Assembly (NCBI GenBank): GCA_902490055.1
Contig: CABUCP010000220.1
Coordinates: 1-6,017, forward strand
Direction: 5' to 3'
Length of the DNA stretch: 6,017 bases
From: an uncultured Klebsiella sp.
Lineage (GTDB): Bacteria; Pseudomonadota; Gammaproteobacteria; Enterobacterales; Enterobacteriaceae
A model generated the notes under the pieces. It saw nothing but the letters and a program-made list of their open reading frames with translations, made no database searches and was not told where the DNA came from. Below, piece after piece: positions 1-6,017 of the stretch; the first letter of the stretch is position 1, and the number at the start of each line of letters is the position of its first letter. Made by a program: the position numbers and the translations under genes.

Positions 1-17
1 TAGAGAGGAAGTAAGTG

Positions 18-377
18 ATGAATATTAAACCTATCCGCACGGAACATGATTATGAAGCCGCACTACGGGCGGTTGAACCTTTGTTCGATAATGAGCCCGA
101 GCCGGATACGCCGGAGGGCGATTTTTTTGAGGTGATGTGTCTGCTCATTGAAGAGTATGAGAAAAGGCACTATCCCATTGAACCGCCGACGCCCGTTGAG
201 GCCATAAAATTTCGCATGGAGCAGCAGGGGCTAACCGTGAAAGATTTGGAGCCAGCGATCGGTAAATCTAATCGCGTCTATGAAATTCTCAACGGTACAC
301 GCCACCTGACGCTACCGATGATTCGCCGCCTGCACGCTCAGTTCGGCATTCCGCTGGAGAGCCTGATCGGCGCGTGA
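18..377 (+). CDS. HigA-family antitoxin-like helix-turn-helix protein
   Basis: The product is a 119-residue protein with an acidic N-terminal half (residues 1-57, with clusters around EPEPDTPEGD) and a C-terminal XRE-type helix-turn-helix domain (about 60-116). The pattern of a T-x-x-D-L-x-x-x-I-G turn followed by the recognition helix and an LNGTRHLTL segment is typical of HigA antitoxins (COG5499). Family members neutralise a HigB mRNA interferase and repress their own operon by binding DNA. The ATG at 18 is chosen because an AGGAA ribosome site ends 7 bases before it. The GTG at 15 is too close to that site and would add one residue. In higBA operons the toxin gene usually lies just upstream; here that would be outside the window, and the TAG at bases 1-3 might be its stop codon, which is only a guess. 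GC is about 51 percent by hand count over the first 360 bases, against over 60 percent in sampled stretches of the catabolic genes, which fits separate acquisition. It could also be a stand-alone regulator. Confidence 0.8.
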   Translation: MNIKPIRTEHDYEAALRAVEPLFDNEPEPDTPEGDFFEVMCLLIEEYEKRHYPIEPPTPVEAIKFRMEQQGLTVKDLEPAIGKSNRVYEILNGTRHLTLPMIRRLHAQFGIPLESLIGA

Positions 378-395
378 GACGGCGTCAACGATGGC

Positions 396-950
396 TCATT
401 CCTTCTGCGTTTCATGCATCCACTGATTTATCGCCTGATTGATCATCGCCAGCACGCTCAGCAGCAGCATCCGCTGCTGCGCTTCGAGCTTCAGATAACG
501 GCGCAGCGGCGGCATTTTACAAACCACTTCGCTGGCGGCCCAGGGTTCAATGCTGCAGCGCCAGCCGGCGTCACCGAGCGTCAGCGAAAAACGGCGGTAG
601 TCCAGTTCGCTTAACGTCTGCTGGAGATTGGGAAAACCGTTGAGATAGCCGGCGAGCGCATCGCTCTCTTTGCTGCCGATAAAGCGGATCGGCTGGCGTT
701 TGAGCCAGCCTGATTGATGGGCGCGGATCTTGCCGCGAGCGGGCCGGATAATCGGCCCTTCGATGACAAATTCGCAGCTGTGGATGCTGGCCATGAACAA
801 CCGTTTCTGCCGCACGCTGAAGGTGACGGCGGTGGCGTCGTTAAGCCGCAGCATCGCGCTGCGTTCGCTGAGCTTCTCGCTGCGCCAGCCGGCTAAATCG
901 CGCTGCACCGCGTTCATTAATGGCGTTTCAAACCAGGGGACGGAGGACAT
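396..950 (-). CDS. DUF3156 family protein, translationally coupled to the permease
   Basis: This 184-residue protein resembles the DUF3156 family, recognised from its overall sequence and its position behind an APC permease; the function of the family is unknown to me. It has no signal peptide and no clear membrane span. The middle is beta-rich (for example TAVTFSVRQKRLF at 40-52 and FVIEGPIIRPARGKIRAH at 61-78). The C-terminal part (about 147-176) looks helical, with a basic stretch (LRRYLKLEAQQR) followed by a hydrophobic patch (MLLLSVLAMI). The start at 950 lies 23 bases inside the 3' end of the permease gene, so translation is probably coupled. A GGGGAG stretch sits about 10 bases upstream. 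A second ATG at 917 would lose 11 residues and clear the overlap, but it has no good ribosome site. The gene ends 18 bases from the convergent HigA-like gene. A role in transporter function or in handling the imported substrate is inferred only from linkage. Confidence 0.75.
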   Translation of the reverse strand: MSSVPWFETPLMNAVQRDLAGWRSEKLSERSAMLRLNDATAVTFSVRQKRLFMASIHSCEFVIEGPIIRPARGKIRAHQSGWLKRQPIRFIGSKESDALAGYLNGFPNLQQTLSELDYRRFSLTLGDAGWRCSIEPWAASEVVCKMPPLRRYLKLEAQQRMLLLSVLAMINQAINQWMHETQKE

Positions 951-2427
951 CAGGCGTCATCTCCCCGCGAGTCTGTTTTTCATAGTTGCCGATCGCGCGT
1001 TCCACCACGTCTTCCACCTCGAGCGGCTTGAACGGGTTGACGCGCTGTATGCACACCGTCCAGAACAGCGCGTAGGCGGCGGTCAGGCCGAGCATGATCC
1101 CGAACGGCACCAGCACGTCGCGGCTATCCATCCCCGGCGGGGTGATATTCACGATAGCGATAATAATCCCGACGCTGGAGATAATCTGCGGCAGCGGGAA
1201 CCACGGCGAGCGGTAGGCGCGCGGCAGGTCCGGGCGGCGAATGCGCAGCATCACCACCGACAGCGTGACCAGCAGGTAGGCCACGCCCCAGGCGCAGACC
1301 GCGGCGAGGATCAGCGGCACGATGCGATCCAGATCGCCATTAAGATACCAGGCGTGCAGGCAGGGGATTGCCACGCCGATGGCAATGGCGATAACCGGCG
1401 TTTTAAAGCGCGGGTGCAGCCAGGTAAGGAAGCGCGGCAGCGCGCCGTCCAGCGCCATCCCATAGATAATGCGCGGCACCGCGGCCATTAACGTATTAAT
1501 GGTTGCACAGCCTGCCAACAGCAGGCCGACCCCAAGCCAGTACTGGCCGGCGTGGCCCATCACCCGCTCGGCGAAGGCCGGGATCGCCATCGGCGTATCC
1601 AGCAGATGGACGTTATTCGCCGCATCGATCACCACGTTCTCCACCTGGCGGTTAATCGCCGCGCCGTAGATAAACATACAGCTGGCGACGCCGAACAGGC
1701 CAAGCGCCATCGCCCGCGGAATCGTGCGGTGCGCTTTTTTGATTTCCGGCGCCATCGGCGTGACCAGTTCGCAGCCGACGAACATAAACATCGCCATGCC
1801 GATATAGCCGAACAGGCCGGAGATATCGCTGACGTTAAGCGGGGTACCGAACCAGCCGGAAAGATGGGTTACCGGCGCCATAAAAATACCGCACAGGCCG
1901 AAAATGGTCAGCGTCGTCCACATGCCAAAGGTGAGCACGACTTCAACTTTGCCGAAGATTTCCACGCCAATGGCGTTCAGCAGGCCGAAAATGATCACCA
2001 TACCGACGCCGACCATCCACGTGTTCTGATGGGCGGCCATCTGGGCGTTGACCGATTCGAAGTTCACCAGCGCCATAATGCCGGCGAGGATCGTCTCCGC
2101 GGTGCCGGCAAAGATATGGACGATCAGATAGGCGCAGAGCGCGCCGGTGATGGCGAAGAAGCGCCCCATGCCGCAGGAGATATAGTCGTATACCGACCCG
2201 GTCGTCGGGATGAGCGTCGCCGCTTCGGCGAAGGTAGTGACCTGCGCCTGCATCATAATAAAAGCCAGCAGTACCGCCAGCGCGAAGGTGTCGCCGCCCA
2301 TGCCGAATCCGCTGGTGACCGTCAGGATCACCGGGCTTGCCATAATCAGCCCAACCGAGCTGGCGAGGGTAGTCGGAAAGCCGACGACGCCGCGTTCAAG
2401 ATGGCTGGCGAGTCTGTTACTAAACAT
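928..2427 (-). CDS. APC-superfamily amine/amino-acid permease
   Basis: A 499-residue inner-membrane transporter of the amino acid-polyamine-organocation superfamily (COG0531 type). About twelve hydrophobic segments can be drawn, near residues 20-38, 46-70, 90-118, 137-155, 163-183, 203-225, 237-257, 296-316, 343-360, 368-395, 412-430 and 438-462. The family hallmark after helix 6 is present: FVGCELVTPMAPEIKKAHRT followed by IPRA (about 216-239). The loop MALDGALPRFLTWLHPRFKTP (324-344) is the usual segment between helices 8 and 9. The start at 2427 is preferred because AGAGG lies 6 bases before it. An in-frame start at 2490 would add 21 residues but has no ribosome site. The tail after residue 463 is hydrophilic and probably cytoplasmic. 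The neighbouring amine oxidase and aldehyde dehydrogenase suggest uptake of an amine or amino acid by cation-coupled transport or exchange; the substrate cannot be read from the sequence. Confidence 0.9.
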   Translation of the reverse strand: MFSNRLASHLERGVVGFPTTLASSVGLIMASPVILTVTSGFGMGGDTFALAVLLAFIMMQAQVTTFAEAATLIPTTGSVYDYISCGMGRFFAITGALCAYLIVHIFAGTAETILAGIMALVNFESVNAQMAAHQNTWMVGVGMVIIFGLLNAIGVEIFGKVEVVLTFGMWTTLTIFGLCGIFMAPVTHLSGWFGTPLNVSDISGLFGYIGMAMFMFVGCELVTPMAPEIKKAHRTIPRAMALGLFGVASCMFIYGAAINRQVENVVIDAANNVHLLDTPMAIPAFAERVMGHAGQYWLGVGLLLAGCATINTLMAAVPRIIYGMALDGALPRFLTWLHPRFKTPVIAIAIGVAIPCLHAWYLNGDLDRIVPLILAAVCAWGVAYLLVTLSVVMLRIRRPDLPRAYRSPWFPLPQIISSVGIIIAIVNITPPGMDSRDVLVPFGIMLGLTAAYALFWTVCIQRVNPFKPLEVEDVVERAIGNYEKQTRGEMTPDVLRPLV

Positions 2428-2433
2428 AGTCAA

Positions 2434-2438
2434 CCTCT
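2434..2438 (-). promoter_or_regulatory. Ribosome binding site setting the permease start
   Basis: Read on the minus strand this is AGAGG, 6 bases before the ATG at 2427. It supports that start over the longer in-frame reading from 2490, which has no purine-rich site ahead of it and would place charged and aromatic residues before the conserved N-terminus. Confidence 0.7.
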
Positions 2439-2485
2439 GCACAATGTAGGGGAGGGCAGGGAATAGCCAGCGCCACTCCCGGATA

Positions 2486-2514
2486 GTCATAATTTAGGCG
2501 GGCTTCCGGCTCAA
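2486..2514 (-). promoter_or_regulatory. Possible sigma-70 promoter for the permease and DUF3156 genes
   Basis: On the minus strand TTGAGC (2514-2509) and TATGAC (2491-2486) are separated by 17 bases. Each hexamer matches the consensus at four of six positions. It lies downstream of the hairpin at 2589-2615 and about 60 bases before the permease ATG, so it could give the permease pair its own transcript. This is a pattern match only. Confidence 0.35.
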
Positions 2515-2588
2515 CGAATATCGTCCTGAAGATGGATAGCGGCGGGTGATTCTGTGACGCAGTCCATGAATGTGGCGGTGAGTAAACA

Positions 2589-2615
2589 AGATGGCCCCGG
2601 AAAGTGGGGCCATCT
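2589..2615 (-). terminator. Strong hairpin, possible terminator or attenuator after the cupin gene
   Basis: A perfect 10-base-pair stem (AGATGGCCCC pairing with GGGGCCATCT) encloses a 7-base loop. On the minus strand it is followed by TGTTTACT, a poor U-tract, so termination may be partial or may need Rho. In the other direction the following bases are even less T-rich. Its position between the cupin stop and the permease start suggests it lowers read-through from the oxidase-cupin transcript or protects its 3' end. Confidence 0.55.
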
Positions 2616-2640
2616 GTCTTGCCACGTTGCGCGTATTTCT

Positions 2641-2720
2641 GCCCGGTGGCGGCTAGCGCCTTACCCGGCCTACCGACGGCATTCGTCCCGTAGGCCCGTG
2701 CAAGCGCAGCGCCGCCGGGC
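2641..2720. repeat. Inverted pair of REP-type palindromes (BIME-like)
   Basis: The unit at 2641-2673 begins GCCCGGTGGCGGC and ends CCGGCCTAC. A second unit at 2690-2720 reads, on the other strand, GCCCGGCGGCGCTGCGC and ends GGGCCTAC. They face each other across a 16-base spacer. The GCC(C)GG-to-GGCCTAC form with an internal dyad is that of enterobacterial repetitive extragenic palindromes. Such pairs usually sit between or after genes, where they can stabilise upstream mRNA, bind gyrase or IHF, or attract insertion sequences. This one starts 12 bases after the cupin stop, so it would form part of the 3' untranslated region of the oxidase-cupin message. Confidence 0.8.
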
Positions 2721-2732
2721 ATTATCAGCGTG

Positions 2733-3098
2733 TTAGCGCGTTTCGACGTTCGCCAGGTAGTGCTTGACGAAGCGCGGAGTGAGGATTTTCCATTCGACTT
2801 CGGTACCCTGTTTGACAAACCAGCTGTCGCCCGGCGCAAAGCGCTGCGGCTTGCCGCCGGCGACGGTCAGCTCTACTTCGCCCTCAAGCACGGTGGCATG
2901 TTCGGTAAACGGATAGGTCATGGTAAAGCTCCCCTCTGTGGACGAAAACAGTCCGCAGGTAAAGGCATCCTGCGGCTCGCCGTAGATCATCGCGCCAGCC
3001 ACCTGAGGATCGCCGGCGGTCGGCGTGGCGCCCAGCAGGCTAACGCTGCCGATGGGCTGCAGTTCAGGTACCGGTTGTTCGAGTTTAAAAGCGTGCAT
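2733..3098 (-). CDS. Small single-domain cupin (cupin_3/DUF861-like)
   Basis: This is a 121-residue protein with one cupin barrel. The first cupin motif lies around 62-78, where YPFTEHATVLEGEVELTV has E66, H67 and E72 near the usual metal-ligand sites. The second runs about 86-105 and contains APGDSWFVKQGTEVEW. The canonical histidine of motif 2 is replaced in the W103 region, a pattern seen in the DUF861/EutQ-like branch, so metal binding is uncertain. The start at 3098 has AGGAG 6 bases before it, and only 13 bases separate it from the oxidase stop, so the two genes are almost certainly co-transcribed. An upstream in-frame extension to 3191 would run into the oxidase gene and has no support. 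The role is unknown. Small cupins of this type recur beside amine and ethanolamine catabolic genes and may bind a substrate or an unstable aldehyde or imine product; that is inference. Confidence 0.82.
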   Translation of the reverse strand: MHAFKLEQPVPELQPIGSVSLLGATPTAGDPQVAGAMIYGEPQDAFTCGLFSSTEGSFTMTYPFTEHATVLEGEVELTVAGGKPQRFAPGDSWFVKQGTEVEWKILTPRFVKHYLANVETR

Positions 3099-3111
3099 AG
3101 CGTTCTCCTGA

Positions 3112-4413
3112 TTAACTCCGGCCTTTCCAGAAACCGGCGGTTTGGTGCATAAGTTTTCCAGCGGTGACCAGCAGCAAGCGCAGGCTGTCACGGCCGTGGA
3201 TGGTCGCGTGAGGGATACCGCTCATCAGGCGATAGCGGTCGGAACCGCCATTGATCCCTTCGGCGAGGATTTTGCACACGATGTGCGACGGGGTGACGCC
3301 GAAGCCGGAGTACCCCTGGACGTAAAAGACGTTGTCATGTTCGTGTAAAGTACCGATCTGCGGGAACAGGTTGGCGCTACAGGCCATCGGCCCGCCCCAG
3401 GCGAAATCGATTTTCACATCTTTCAGATACGGGAAGACTTCCGCCAGTAGCGTACGGTTCCAGGCGGCGAAATCGTTTGGCGTATACTCCAGAAAGCGGG
3501 TGGCGCTACCAAACAGCAGGCGATTTTCGCGGGTGACGCGGTAGTAGTTAATCACCGGGCGAATATCGCTGAAGGCACCGCGCAGCGGGCTAATACGCTC
3601 GATCAGTTCATCGGAGAGCGGCTCGGTCGACACCTGATAAGAGTAGGTGACCAAGGTTTTGTTGTAGATCTCCGGCTCCATATTATTGAGGAAGCTGTCG
3701 CAGGCCCACAGCAATTTGGCGGCCTTGACGCTGCCCATTGCGGTGCGCACCCGCACCTGTGTGCCGTAATTCACCTCCACCACCGGCGAAGATTCGAAAA
3801 TCTTGACCCCCAGCGAGTGGGCGGCCTTTGCCGAACCAAGCAGCATATTCAGCGAGTGGATCTGCCCGCCGCCCATATGTTTCAGCGCGCCGCAGTAAAC
3901 GTCGGAGCCGACCACCTGCTGTACCTCTTTACCGGTATACAGCTCGATATCTTCATCAGGGGTGGCGGCCTTAAACTCTTTTTCCCACTGGCGTAGCGTT
4001 TTTAGCTGTCGCTGGTTATAGGCAAGGTAGCCGTAGCCGGGTACGAAATCGGCATCAATATTGTATTTACGGATTCGTTCGCGAATGATGCCCGCGCCCA
4101 GGTTAGAGATTTTAAATAGCGTCTCCAGCCCCTCTTTACCGACGTGCTTTTTCACCGCTTCAATATCGTGACCGATCCCGGCCATCACCTGACCGCCGTT
4201 GCGCCCGGTTCCGCCGTAACCGAGGTGGCGCGCTTCCAGCACCACCACGTTGGTAATGCCCTGTTCCGCCAGCTCCAGCGCGGTGTTAATGCCGGAGAAG
4301 CCGCCGCCGATAATCACCACATCGGCTTCAATATCTTCCCGCAGCGCCGGGAAATGGAGGTGGTATTTCTTCGTCGCGCCATAGTAGTTCAGCGCATCGA
4401 TTTTAATGTTCAT
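3112..4413 (-). CDS. PuuB/DadA-like FAD-dependent amine oxidoreductase
   Basis: A 433-residue cytoplasmic flavoprotein of the DAO family (COG0665). It has an N-terminal Rossmann motif DVVIIGGGFSG (31-41, with G36, G38 and G41), the ribose-binding E60 in VVVLEAR, the conserved TGRNGGQ (69-75), and the C-terminal FAD-contact segment YVQGYSGFGVTPSH (364-377). Much of it lines up by eye with E. coli gamma-glutamylputrescine oxidase PuuB, including the leading YYGAT, the stretch IIRERIRKYNID, GGGQIHSLN and the GYSG-GVT motif. The expected reaction is oxidative deamination of an amine (R-CH2-NH2 or a secondary amine) to an aldehyde with ammonia and H2O2. The start at 4413 is chosen because AGGG lies 7 bases upstream. 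In-frame GTG/ATG codons at 4455 and 4452 have no ribosome site and would add non-conserved residues. It is the first gene of the minus-strand cluster. Glycine oxidase-like or D-amino-acid dehydrogenase-like activity cannot be excluded. Confidence 0.88.
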   Translation of the reverse strand: MNIKIDALNYYGATKKYHLHFPALREDIEADVVIIGGGFSGINTALELAEQGITNVVVLEARHLGYGGTGRNGGQVMAGIGHDIEAVKKHVGKEGLETLFKISNLGAGIIRERIRKYNIDADFVPGYGYLAYNQRQLKTLRQWEKEFKAATPDEDIELYTGKEVQQVVGSDVYCGALKHMGGGQIHSLNMLLGSAKAAHSLGVKIFESSPVVEVNYGTQVRVRTAMGSVKAAKLLWACDSFLNNMEPEIYNKTLVTYSYQVSTEPLSDELIERISPLRGAFSDIRPVINYYRVTRENRLLFGSATRFLEYTPNDFAAWNRTLLAEVFPYLKDVKIDFAWGGPMACSANLFPQIGTLHEHDNVFYVQGYSGFGVTPSHIVCKILAEGINGGSDRYRLMSGIPHATIHGRDSLRLLLVTAGKLMHQTAGFWKGRS

Positions 4414-4420
4414 CGCGTTA

Positions 4421-4424
4421 CCCT
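4421..4424 (-). promoter_or_regulatory. Ribosome binding site setting the oxidase start
   Basis: AGGG on the minus strand, 7 bases before the ATG at 4413. It favours this start over the GTG at 4455 and ATG at 4452, where no purine-rich site exists. The shorter form also begins close to the family's N-terminal YYGAT-type segment. Confidence 0.6.
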
Positions 4425-4495
4425 GTCGTCTTGCCTGGCTCAAGGTTTTCATCACAGCATGCCGCGCGGGCGTTGAATATCGCCCGGAAGAATGA

Positions 4496-4509
4496 CGTTC
4501 TTTAGAACG
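4496..4509. promoter_or_regulatory. 14-base palindrome, candidate operator
   Basis: CGTTCT and AGAACG are perfect 6-base arms around a TT centre. It lies near the middle of the divergent promoter region, where one bound dimer could control both the oxidase and dehydrogenase promoters. The cognate regulator is not in the window, and chance occurrence cannot be excluded. Confidence 0.4.
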
Positions 4510-4571
4510 ATGGGCGGCATAGCGCCGCCGTGCTGTGATGGACTCACTTTGCTGAAAAACGGGTGCCGACG

Positions 4572-6017
4572 ATGAGCGATATAACCTTAGTGGCGGAAGT
4601 GACCGCCTTTTTACGCCAGCCTCACGGGCAGTTTATTGCCGGTGAACGGGAGGTGGGCCGCGGCGTGCCGTTTGCGGTGATTAACCCGGCGACCGGGCAG
4701 GCGATTGCCGAGGTCACGGCGGCGGATGCCGGCCAGGCGGATCGCGCCATGGAGAGCGCCCGTCAGGCGTTTAGTCAGTGGCGTGATATGCCGACGCTGG
4801 CGCGCGGAGCGCTGCTGCTGAAGCTGGCCGATACGCTGGCGGCGCATCGCGAGGAGCTGGCGCAGCTGGAAAGCCTCTGTTCCGGCAAAACTATCATGCT
4901 GGCGCGGATGCTGGAGCTGGATCAGTCGGTGGCGTTTTTGCGCTACTTCGCCGGTTGGGCAGGGAAGGTGACCGGCGAAACGCTGGAGGTATCGCTGCCG
5001 TCGATGGCCGGCGAGAAATATACCGCGTTTACTCGCCGCCAGCCGTTGGGCGTGGTGGTGGGCATCGTGCCGTGGAACTTCTCGATTATGATTGCCATCT
5101 GGAAGCTGGCGGCGGCGCTGGTCTGCGGCTGTACCATCGTATTGAAACCGAGCGAATATACGCCGTTAACGCTGCTGCGGGTGGCGGAACTGGCGAAGGA
5201 CGCCGGTATTCCGGACGGCGTGATTAACGTAGTGAACGGCGCCGGCGGCGAAATTGCGCAACGGCTGATCGCGCATCCGGCCTGCGCCAAGGTGAGCTTC
5301 ACCGGCTCGGTGGCGACCGGCGAGAAAGTCCAGCAGTCGGCCAGCGCCTCGGGGAAACGCGTCACCCTTGAGCTGGGCGGTAAAAACGCCGCGCTGTTCC
5401 TCGACGACCTGACGCCGGAGGCGATGGTTAACGGCATTATTGAAGCCGGGTATCTGAATCAGGGGCAGATTTGCGCCGCCGCTGAGCGCTTTTATCTGCC
5501 GCAGGGCAAACTGGATGCGGTGCTGGCGCTGCTAAAAGAAAAGCTCAGCGCCTTTGCGCCGGGATCGCCGCTGGATGAGCATACGTTGATGGGACCGCTA
5601 GCTAACCGCCAGCAGTTTGAAAAAGTCTTGCGGCTCATTCAGGTGGCCCGTGAAGAGGGCGATACCATTGTCTGCGGCGGTGAAGCGCTGCCCGGCGAGG
5701 GATATTTCCTCCAGCCGACGGCGGTCAAGGTCCGCAGCGAAGAGAGCACCCTGATGCGTGAGGAGACCTTCGGCCCGGTATGCAGTTTTATCGGCTATTT
5801 CAGCGAAGAAGAGGCGCTGTCCCGCATCAATGCATCGCCGTACGGCCTGGCGGCCAGCGTCTGGTCCGATAATATTCGCCAGGCGCTGCGTTTCTCTGAC
5901 GCCATTGACGCCGGGATCGTGTGGGTCAACATGCATACCTTCCTCGACCCGGCGGTGCCGTTTGGCGGCATGAAAGGATCGGGTATTGGGCGTGAATTCG
6001 GTAGCGCTTTTATCGAT
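4572..6017 (+). CDS. FeaB-like NAD(P)-dependent aldehyde dehydrogenase (3' end outside window)
   Basis: 482 residues are present without a stop codon. Comparison with the known length of E. coli FeaB suggests about 15-20 residues are missing. All catalytic landmarks of the ALDH superfamily are visible: PWNF with N169, LKPSE with K192, the nucleotide-binding FTGSVATG (243-250), the general base E267 in LELGGK, the nucleophile C301 in NQGQICAAAE, and EETFGPV with E398. The closest match that I recognise is phenylacetaldehyde dehydrogenase FeaB, with shared segments such as GVV-GIVPWNF, LRVAELA, AGIPDGV-NVV, VTLELGGKN and VWVN-HT. The product would oxidise an aldehyde to a carboxylate with NAD(P)+. 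Next to an amine oxidase it probably removes the aldehyde that enzyme makes. The ATG at 4572 is used; the GTG at 4563 is in frame but no better placed, and a stop lies in frame at 4536-4538. The aldehyde specificity is not determinable. Confidence 0.92.
   Translation, partial: MSDITLVAEVTAFLRQPHGQFIAGEREVGRGVPFAVINPATGQAIAEVTAADAGQADRAMESARQAFSQWRDMPTLARGALLLKLADTLAAHREELAQLESLCSGKTIMLARMLELDQSVAFLRYFAGWAGKVTGETLEVSLPSMAGEKYTAFTRRQPLGVVVGIVPWNFSIMIAIWKLAAALVCGCTIVLKPSEYTPLTLLRVAELAKDAGIPDGVINVVNGAGGEIAQRLIAHPACAKVSFTGSVATGEKVQQSASASGKRVTLELGGKNAALFLDDLTPEAMVNGIIEAGYLNQGQICAAAERFYLPQGKLDAVLALLKEKLSAFAPGSPLDEHTLMGPLANRQQFEKVLRLIQVAREEGDTIVCGGEALPGEGYFLQPTAVKVRSEESTLMREETFGPVCSFIGYFSEEEALSRINASPYGLAASVWSDNIRQALRFSDAIDAGIVWVNMHTFLDPAVPFGGMKGSGIGREFGSAFID

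Larger units (their letters stand above)
2428..2732. other. Intergenic block between cupin and permease
   Basis: This 305-base stretch interrupts a same-strand gene cluster. From right to left it holds the REP pair (2720-2641), the GC-rich hairpin (2615-2589), a possible promoter (2514-2486) and the permease ribosome site (2438-2434). No credible coding frame was found: the readings that cross it are short, arginine- and proline-rich, and overlap the neighbouring genes in other frames. Confidence 0.75.
4414..4571. promoter_or_regulatory. Divergent control region with nested inverted repeats
   Basis: This 158-base gap between two divergently read genes must hold both promoters. Several dyads are visible. 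ATCACAGCA (4451-4459) and TGCTGTGAT (4531-4539) form a 9-base inverted pair flanking the others. CGGGCG/CGCCCG (4467-4486) has an 8-base AT-rich spacer. CGTTCT-TT-AGAACG (4496-4509) is a compact 14-base palindrome. GGCGGC/GCCGCC (4513-4529) has a 5-base loop. The compact palindrome near the middle is the best operator candidate. No convincing -35/-10 pair was found for either gene. The aldehyde dehydrogenase ribosome site (GGGTG, 6 bases before its ATG) is weak. Confidence 0.6.

Noticed and set aside
461..482. GCAGCAGC...GCTGCTGC inverted repeat
   Set aside because: It lies within the DUF3156 coding sequence and is explained by GC-rich codon use for glutamine, leucine and arginine.
730..1491. 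253-codon open frame on the plus strand across the DUF3156 and permease genes
   Set aside because: It spans two well-supported minus-strand genes, has low-complexity R/H/Q-rich sequence and no recognisable family.
1552..2466. Long open frame on the plus strand, antisense to the permease
   Set aside because: The translation is rich in H, R, D and Q with no domain or ribosome site; it is the kind of shadow frame expected opposite a GC-rich membrane-protein gene.
2420..2839. 139-codon minus-strand frame across the cupin-permease gap
   Set aside because: It overlaps both flanking genes in a different frame, covers the REP pair, and has no family resemblance.
4534..4548. CRP-like site (TGTGA...TCACT)
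   Set aside because: The half-sites are separated by 5 bases instead of the required 6 and the second is imperfect.
4943..5437. 164-codon minus-strand frame opposite the aldehyde dehydrogenase
   Set aside because: The plus strand carries the full set of conserved dehydrogenase motifs here; the antisense reading has none.

Overview
The base composition (GC-rich outside the first 400 bases), the codon use, a REP-type repeat pair, and protein sequences resembling E. coli PuuB and FeaB all point to a chromosomal segment of an enterobacterium. A Klebsiella/Enterobacter-type genome is the best guess; species cannot be fixed from the window alone.

Layout. At the left edge (18-377, + strand) is a small helix-turn-helix protein of the HigA antitoxin family, clearly lower in GC than the rest. 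It converges, with an 18-base gap, on a minus-strand cluster. In transcription order (right to left) that cluster is a PuuB/DadA-like FAD-dependent amine oxidase (4413-3112), a small cupin (3098-2733), an intergenic block of about 300 bases with an inverted REP pair and a strong hairpin, a 12-helix APC-superfamily permease (2427-928), and a DUF3156-type protein (950-396) whose start overlaps the permease end. Divergent from the oxidase, across a 158-base region rich in inverted repeats, is a FeaB-like NAD(P)-dependent aldehyde dehydrogenase (4572 onward) that runs off the right edge about 15-20 residues before its expected end.

How the genes probably work together. The permease would import an amine or amino acid. 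The flavin oxidase would deaminate it to an aldehyde with release of ammonia and hydrogen peroxide. The divergent aldehyde dehydrogenase would oxidise the aldehyde to a carboxylic acid. The cupin and the DUF3156 protein are accessory proteins of unknown role. The set looks like an amine-catabolism module related to the putrescine (Puu) and phenylethylamine (Fea) pathways. No gamma-glutamyl-amine ligase or hydrolase lies in the window, so the substrate may be oxidised as the free amine. The substrate is not determinable from sequence alone. No regulator gene is visible.

No RNA genes, CRISPR arrays, insertion sequences or phage genes were seen. The most interesting points are the unassigned amine substrate, the DUF3156 gene coupled to a transporter, the REP/hairpin block that may split the operon, and the dense dyads in the divergent control region.
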